NCBI GenBank assembly: GCA_017391665.1
Contig: JAFOXS010000223.1
Coordinates: 1-10,761, forward strand
Length of the DNA stretch: 10,761 nt
Origin: Alistipes sp.
Lineage (GTDB): Bacteria; Bacteroidota; Bacteroidia; Bacteroidales; Rikenellaceae
Reading direction: 5' to 3'
The translations under genes were made by a program, and so were the position numbers. This document shows, piece after piece, positions 6,675-10,761 of this stretch; positions within the stretch are counted from its first letter, which is position 1; every line of letters begins with the position of its first letter. The notes beneath the pieces are model-generated. The model saw only the letters and a program-made list of their open reading frames with translations, was not told where the DNA came from and made no database searches.

Positions 6675-6688
6675 AAATGGAGCCATTT
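6675..6688. repeat. Small inverted repeat in the divergent promoter region
   Basis: AAATGG-AG-CCATTT has two 6-base arms around a 2-base centre. It covers the expected -33 region of the oxidoreductase promoter and could be an operator. It is short enough to have arisen by chance in A/T-rich DNA. Confidence 0.3.
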
Positions 6689-6725
6689 TTGTCATCTAAA
6701 ATTTACCACTTCGCACGATAGTTAT

Positions 6726-6755
6726 TTTGCCACACAAAAAAAATCCCTAACTTTG
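6726..6755 (+). promoter_or_regulatory. Bacteroidota promoter of the rarA operon
   Basis: TTTG at 6726-6729 (-33) and TAACTTTG at 6748-6755 (-7) are separated by 18 bases, close to the Bacteroidota consensus TTTG-N19-TAnnTTTG. Transcription would start near 6761, about 11 bases before the ATG at 6772. This is the best promoter match in the window. Confidence 0.75.
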
Positions 6756-6771
6756 TATTAAGATTTTTCAT

Positions 6772-8046
6772 ATGAGCAGACCTTTAGCAGAGCGGTTACG
6801 CCCGCAGACAATTGACGAATATATCGGCCAGCAACATCTGGTCGGTCCCCGCGGTGTTTTCCGCAAATTCCTGGAGACGGGCAATGTGCCGTCGTTTATT
6901 CTGTGGGGGCCTCCGGGCGTAGGTAAGACCACACTCGCCAAACTCGTTGCCAACTATCTGCGACGCCCCTTCTACACGCTCTCAGCCGTGACTTCGGGCG
7001 TGAAGGATGTGCGTGAGGTGATAGAGTCGGCACGCAAGCAGAGTCTGTTTCAGCAATCGACGGCATTCCTCTTTATCGATGAGATTCATCGTTTTAATAA
7101 GAGCCAGCAGGATTCATTGCTTGGCGCTGTGGAGCAGGGCATCATAACTCTTATAGGTGCTACGACCGAGAACCCTTCCTTTGAGGTTATATCGCCACTT
7201 CTGAGCCGTTGTCAGGTCTATATCCTGCGCTCGATGGATGACAGTGAGTTATCTACACTTCTCAATCGTGCCATAACCGTAAATGAGGAGTTGCGCCAAC
7301 GCAACGTAAAGGTCGAGCAGACCGAGGCTCTGTTTAAGTTCTCGGGAGGCGACGCTCGCAAGTTGCTCAATATTCTCGACATTATAGCTGGTGCCACCGA
7401 TGGCGACATCACCATTACGGACGACTACGTCACCGAGTGTCTGCAACAAAATATCGCCCTATACGACAAGAATGGCGAGCAGCACTACGATGTTATTTCG
7501 GCATTCATCAAGTCTGTTCGTGGCAGTGATCCCAATGCCGCCATATACTACCTGGCCCGCATGCTGGCAGGAGGCGAAGAGCCCCGATTTATTGCTCGCC
7601 GACTGGTGATCCTGGCATCGGAGGATATCGGTCTGGCTAACCCCAACGCACTGCTGCTGGCAAATGCCTGCTTCGACACAGTGCATAAAATCGGCATGCC
7701 CGAGGCTCGCATTACCCTCGCTGAAACAACTATATATCTTGCCACCAGCCCTAAGAGCAACTCGGCATATATGGCAATAAATGAAGCACTGGACTTTGTG
7801 TCGCACGACACCACGAACCGTCCCGTACCCCTGCACCTGCGCAATGCTCCTACAAAATTGATGAGCGAGGCGGGCTATGGCAAGGATTACAAATATGCCC
7901 ACGACTATAAGGGAGGCTTCGTTGAGCAGGAGTTCCTGCCCGAGAGTCTTAGTGGAAAATGCTTTTACCACCCCAACAAGCAGAATGCGTCGGAGGCGAA
8001 GATAGCCGAACGCATGGAGCAATTGTGGGGTAATAAATACCAATAA
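6772..8046 (+). CDS. rarA: Replication-associated recombination protein RarA (MgsA, AAA+ ATPase)
   Basis: A 424-residue RarA/MgsA ATPase, a cytoplasmic DNA-end-acting protein related to clamp-loader subunits and RuvB that works at stalled replication forks. Seen: the N-terminal [20 protein letters not shown] (3-22) typical of the family, Walker [10 protein letters not shown] (46-54), Walker [11 protein letters not shown] (99-108), sensor 1 [12 protein letters not shown] (128-139), an arginine-finger candidate Arg146 in SPLLSRC, and sensor 2 GDARKLLN (193-200). The C-terminal MgsA tetramerisation region starts near [21 protein letters not shown] (231-251, interrupted here by no gap) and includes EDIGLANP (284-291). 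Full family length. The start at 6772 gives the standard N-terminus and sits just behind a strong promoter; there is no clear Shine-Dalgarno. First gene of a three-gene operon. Confidence 0.97.
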   Translation: MSRPLAERLRPQTIDEYIGQQHLVGPRGVFRKFLETGNVPSFILWGPPGVGKTTLAKLVANYLRRPFYTLSAVTSGVKDVREVIESARKQSLFQQSTAFLFIDEIHRFNKSQQDSLLGAVEQGIITLIGATTENPSFEVISPLLSRCQVYILRSMDDSELSTLLNRAITVNEELRQRNVKVEQTEALFKFSGGDARKLLNILDIIAGATDGDITITDDYVTECLQQNIALYDKNGEQHYDVISAFIKSVRGSDPNAAIYYLARMLAGGEEPRFIARRLVILASEDIGLANPNALLLANACFDTVHKIGMPEARITLAETTIYLATSPKSNSAYMAINEALDFVSHDTTNRPVPLHLRNAPTKLMSEAGYGKDYKYAHDYKGGFVEQEFLPESLSGKCFYHPNKQNASEAKIAERMEQLWGNKYQ

Positions 8047-8048
8047 TC

Positions 8049-8990
8049 ATGAAACAGTTTTTCGTCGCTACACTCCTACTTCTGGGTTTTATCTCAGCAT
8101 CAGCCGCAACACCCCAGAAGCAAACCCACCTATTTGCTGTAAAGGGTGGTGATTCATTATACCTTGATCACTACGTCGCTCCAGTAGAGGGCAAACGCCC
8201 CTGTATGATGTTTGTCTTTGGAGGAGGCTTTGTGGGCGGTCAGAGGGACAATGACATGTACTCGACATACTTTAACTTCCTGACCGACAACGGCTACGAT
8301 GTAGTTTCGATAGATTATCGCCTGGGACTTAAGCAGTTGAGCAGCACGCCCGACATCACGATGAAAGGCGTTATTACACTGCTTAACAATGCCATAAATA
8401 TGGCCGTAGAGGATCTCTTCAGTGCTACTCTCTTCGTGCTGGAGAATGCAGATGAGTGGCGGATCGACACCAATCAGATTGTAACCAGCGGCTCGAGTGC
8501 AGGAGCAATCACCGTGCTGCAAGCCGAGCATGCACTTTGCAACCTCACACCTTCGGCTGCCGTGCTGCCTGCCGACTTCCGCTATGCGGGCGTTCTGTCG
8601 TATGCAGGTGCGATATTCTCACTCAAGGGCGAGCCCAAGTGGAAGCGTACGCCTGCGCCCATAATGTTCTTCCACGGCAGTGCTGACCGTCAGGTACCAT
8701 ATGACAAGGCTACATTGTTTGGTATAGGTTTCTATGGTCCGAAGTTCCTCGCCAAGGAGTTTAACAAGCAGGAGTGGCCACACTGGTTCTACGATATAGA
8801 GTATCACACGCACCAGATCGCAGGCCTGCCAATGTTCCAGAATCACAACGAGATACTCACCTTCCTGAAAGATTTTGTCAAAGAGCGCCGTCCGCTTACC
8901 ATCACCACCACCGTACGCGACAAGGCATTGGAGAAGGTCGATACCAAATTCAAGATTATGGATTACTTCGAGGCAAACTACGCACATTAG
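8049..8990 (+). CDS. Secreted alpha/beta hydrolase (esterase/lipase-like)
   Basis: A 313-residue alpha/beta hydrolase with an N-terminal Sec signal peptide (about 1-19, hydrophobic core FFVATLLLLGFISASA, likely cut after Ala19 or Ala20), so it is exported, probably to the periplasm. Seen: an oxyanion-loop-like FGGGFVGG (57-64, with Phe where carboxylesterases of the HGGG type usually have His), YDVVSIDYRLG (83-93), the nucleophile elbow GSSAG (148-152, Ser150), an acid-residue candidate Asp213 in FFHGSADRQVP (207-217), and a His candidate at 253 or 255 in YHTHQ. It resembles esterases of the hormone-sensitive-lipase / BD-FAE type; the true substrate is unknown. The ATG lies 2 bases after the rarA stop and the stop abuts the next ATG, so it is translated within the operon. 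A functional link to RarA is not evident. Confidence 0.88.
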   Translation: MKQFFVATLLLLGFISASAATPQKQTHLFAVKGGDSLYLDHYVAPVEGKRPCMMFVFGGGFVGGQRDNDMYSTYFNFLTDNGYDVVSIDYRLGLKQLSSTPDITMKGVITLLNNAINMAVEDLFSATLFVLENADEWRIDTNQIVTSGSSAGAITVLQAEHALCNLTPSAAVLPADFRYAGVLSYAGAIFSLKGEPKWKRTPAPIMFFHGSADRQVPYDKATLFGIGFYGPKFLAKEFNKQEWPHWFYDIEYHTHQIAGLPMFQNHNEILTFLKDFVKERRPLTITTTVRDKALEKVDTKFKIMDYFEANYAH

Positions 8991-9488
8991 ATGAAACGCA
9001 TTGGAGTTATATCGGATACCCACTCTACCTTCGACGAGACTTTGCGCCATTTCCTGCGCGATGTGGATGAGATATGGCACGCCGGAGATTTCGGATCGCT
9101 GGAGTTGGCCGATCAGATTGCTGCATACAAGCCCACAAGAGGTGTTTTTGGCAATATCGATGGCGGCGTAATGCGTCGCAGCTATCGCGAGTTTGAGTTT
9201 TTTGAGTGCGAAGGCAAGTGGGTGCTGATGACGCACATCGGCGGCTACCCCAACCACTACTCCCCCGCTGCTAAGCGCATGATTGAGGAGTGTCGCCCCG
9301 ACATATTCATCGCTGGACATTCACATATACTGAAGGTTATCTTCGATCCAAAATACAATCTGCTCCACATAAATCCTGGAGCCGCAGGCTGTTATGGATT
9401 CCATAAAGTGCGTACTGCAATACGATTTACCATCGATGGCGACGACATTCGCGACATGGAGATTGGCGAATGGCCAAGAATGGAGTAA
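8991..9488 (+). CDS. YfcE/MJ0936-type metallophosphoesterase
   Basis: A 165-residue calcineurin-like phosphodiesterase of the small YfcE family, which uses two metal ions to cleave phosphodiesters. All five metal-binding blocks are present: SDTH (8-11; Asp9, His11), AGDFG (31-35; Asp33), FGNID (53-57; Asn55), THIGG (81-85; His82) and GHSH (109-112; His110, His112). The conserved INPGAAG lies at 127-133. There is no signal peptide, so it is cytoplasmic, unlike the hydrolase before it. The ATG directly follows the TAG of the hydrolase gene with no spacer, suggesting translational coupling; a weak GAGG lies 17 bases upstream at 8970-8973. Family members act in vitro on model phosphodiesters, and the natural substrate is generally unknown. 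Confidence 0.92.
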   Translation: MKRIGVISDTHSTFDETLRHFLRDVDEIWHAGDFGSLELADQIAAYKPTRGVFGNIDGGVMRRSYREFEFFECEGKWVLMTHIGGYPNHYSPAAKRMIEECRPDIFIAGHSHILKVIFDPKYNLLHINPGAAGCYGFHKVRTAIRFTIDGDDIRDMEIGEWPRME

Positions 9489-9522
9489 TCATTTAACATA
9501 ATATTTCACATCTTTACTTCGT

Positions 9523-9530
9523 TATATTGC
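9523..9530 (+). promoter_or_regulatory. Weak promoter-like box upstream of the clpC-like gene
   Basis: TATATTGC resembles TAnnTTTG with two mismatches and lies 26 bases before the ATG at 9556. No TTTG is found at the -33 position. The 67-base gap after the phosphoesterase contains no obvious terminator, so read-through from the rarA operon is also possible. Confidence 0.25.
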
Positions 9531-9545
9531 CGAAAAAAGGAAAAC

Positions 9546-9550
9546 GAGGT
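9546..9550 (+). promoter_or_regulatory. Shine-Dalgarno of the clpC-like gene
   Basis: GAGGT lies 5 bases before the ATG at 9556 and fixes this start; the frame is then open to the right edge. Confidence 0.55.
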
Positions 9551-9555
9551 AAATT

Positions 9556-10761
9556 ATGGGAAATAATGTTTCAAAAATTCTGGATGCAGTACTATCGCGC
9601 ACAGCATTCAATCTCACCAAAGGCAATATAAAGTTCTCGTATAAGGATCACATTGCGCTCGAGCTTCTGCAGGAGGAGAATTCGATGGCATATCGTATCC
9701 TGTCAACCAAACTGAAGGAGTGGGAGCTGCTGCTGATTCCACCCCGCATAGAACGACTGCTAAGCACTCAGCCACAGACCGAGGAGATGTCGGCAGCAGA
9801 GTTCCTGTTTCAGTACCGCAATCATATACTTCAGGAGAACACCTCTTCACGCAACATATCTACAATACATGCCATATACGACATTGTGGCTGATACAACG
9901 ACCGCAACATCGCAGGTTTTGGCGCAGTTCGGAATCAATGCACATACTATCGCTTCGATAATTCGCGAGATTGGCGATCGTGCCGAAGGGATGCTAAGCC
10001 CTACAGCCTACAACACTATGGAGGCAAATAGCGACCGACAGGAAAACATCTCACGCGATTCGTTACTCTCAAAATTTGGCACAAACCTCACTCGTCATGC
10101 ACGCGAAGGGAGGATAGATCCCGTGATTGGTCGCGACAAGGAGATCGACCGCGTGATACAGATTCTATCGCGTCGCAAAAAGAACAACCCTGTTCTCATA
10201 GGCGAGGCAGGAGTTGGCAAGAGTGCTATTGTTGAAGGTCTGGCTCTGCGAATAGCGTCGGGGGCAGTTCCCTGCACATTATGCAACAAGGAGATATATT
10301 CCATTGACATGGCAGCACTTGTGGCTGGCACTAAATTCAGAGGGGAATTCGAGGAGCGCATGCAGCAACTACTTGACGAGTTACGTCACTCGCACGATGT
10401 AATCATCTTCATTGATGAGATACACACTATTGTCGGCGCAGGAGCATCACAGGGGAGTCTGGATACGGCAAACATCCTCAAGCCATCGCTTGCACGCGGA
10501 GAGATACGTCTGATCGGTGCCACAACTCTTGATGAGTATCGTGAAAATATAGAGTGTGACTCGGCCCTGGAGCGCCGCTTTCAGAAGGTGATAGTAGAGC
10601 CTACAACTGCGGCGCAGACACTCGAAATAATGCAACGCATAGCGCCCTACTATGAGCAATATCACAACGTGAAATATACCGACGGAGCACTGCGAGCCTG
10701 CGTCACGCTGACCGAGCGTTACATTACCGACCGACACTTCCCCGATAAAGCCATAGATCTC
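9556..10761 (+). CDS. clpC: ClpC/ClpA-type Hsp100 AAA+ ATPase, N-terminal 402 residues
   Basis: The first 402 residues of an Hsp100 unfoldase that feeds proteins to ClpP. Residues 1-145 hold a divergent Clp N-domain with two weak repeats (about 5-70 and 78-140). D1 follows: [20 protein letters not shown] (174-193), Walker [10 protein letters not shown] (216-224), pore loop [12 protein letters not shown] (257-268), Walker B IIFIDEIH (283-290), sensor 1 LIGATT (319-324), arginine-finger region ALERRFQKV (337-345) and [11 protein letters not shown] (392-402). The AGTK(F/Y)RG pore loop is typical of ClpA/ClpC, where ClpB usually has AGAKYRG. The middle domain, D2 and the ClpP-binding loop lie beyond the right edge, so ClpC is preferred but ClpA-like is not excluded. 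Full proteins are about 840 residues. It has its own Shine-Dalgarno and follows the rarA operon by 67 bases; a link to those genes is not established. Confidence 0.88.
   Translation, partial: MGNNVSKILDAVLSRTAFNLTKGNIKFSYKDHIALELLQEENSMAYRILSTKLKEWELLLIPPRIERLLSTQPQTEEMSAAEFLFQYRNHILQENTSSRNISTIHAIYDIVADTTTATSQVLAQFGINAHTIASIIREIGDRAEGMLSPTAYNTMEANSDRQENISRDSLLSKFGTNLTRHAREGRIDPVIGRDKEIDRVIQILSRRKKNNPVLIGEAGVGKSAIVEGLALRIASGAVPCTLCNKEIYSIDMAALVAGTKFRGEFEERMQQLLDELRHSHDVIIFIDEIHTIVGAGASQGSLDTANILKPSLARGEIRLIGATTLDEYRENIECDSALERRFQKVIVEPTTAAQTLEIMQRIAPYYEQYHNVKYTDGALRACVTLTERYITDRHFPDKAIDL

Noticed and set aside
7459..8043. 194-codon open frame on the minus strand inside rarA
   Set aside because: Antisense to the conserved RarA C-terminal region; no recognisable domain.
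8619..9320. Long open frame (233 codons) on the minus strand across the hydrolase and phosphoesterase genes
   Set aside because: It lies antisense to two genes with complete catalytic motifs, and its translation shows no recognisable domain. It is a shadow of codon bias.
9489..9555. Intrinsic terminator between the phosphoesterase and clpC-like genes
   Set aside because: No stem of useful length followed by a T-run is present in this 67-base gap.
9556..10761. ClpB disaggregase
   Set aside because: The pore loop AGTKFRG and the divergent N-domain fit ClpA/ClpC better than ClpB (AGAKYRG). The region where the large ClpB middle domain would sit is beyond the edge, so this stays a preference.

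Overview
The window looks like ordinary chromosomal DNA of a member of the Bacteroidales (Bacteroidota). Four upstream regions carry the Bacteroidota-type -7 promoter box (TAnnTTTG). Most starts lack a strong Shine-Dalgarno sequence. The gene content (a lipoprotein FAD oxidoreductase with a golvesin/xanthan-lyase-like tail, a bacterial acyl-ACP thioesterase, a LytTR regulator with a membrane domain) fits that group. I see no RNA gene, insertion sequence, CRISPR array, prophage or plasmid marker, and no intergenic stretch over 300 bases. The longest gap, 192 bases, lies between the LytTR gene and the acyl-CoA ligase.

Left part (1-6627), all on the minus strand. In transcription order: an exported FAD-dependent oxidoreductase (6627-4639) followed by a hairpin terminator; an acyl-ACP thioesterase (4498-3773) and, 16 bases on, a membrane-anchored LytTR regulator (3756-2875), probably one transcript, followed by a hairpin; an AMP-forming acyl-CoA ligase (2682-1045) with a good Shine-Dalgarno and a strong terminator; then a cysteine desulfidase / serine dehydratase-like gene (897 to beyond the left edge) with its own promoter overlapped by a perfect 16-base palindrome.

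Right part (6772-10761), all on the plus strand and divergent from the oxidoreductase. rarA (DNA repair AAA+ ATPase), a secreted alpha/beta hydrolase and a YfcE-type metallophosphoesterase are packed with gaps of 2 and 0 bases, so they are almost surely one operon. After 67 bases comes a ClpC-like Hsp100 ATPase cut off by the right edge.

The most coherent functional theme is acyl-chain handling: the thioesterase frees fatty acids from ACP, the ligase can re-activate them to CoA esters, and a membrane-embedded transcription factor sits between them. No clearly new multi-gene system is visible. The points most worth checking are small: the palindrome at the cysteine desulfidase promoter, the repeated AGGGGTG elements before the ligase gene, an apparently displaced catalytic lysine in the ligase, and the membrane-anchored regulator.
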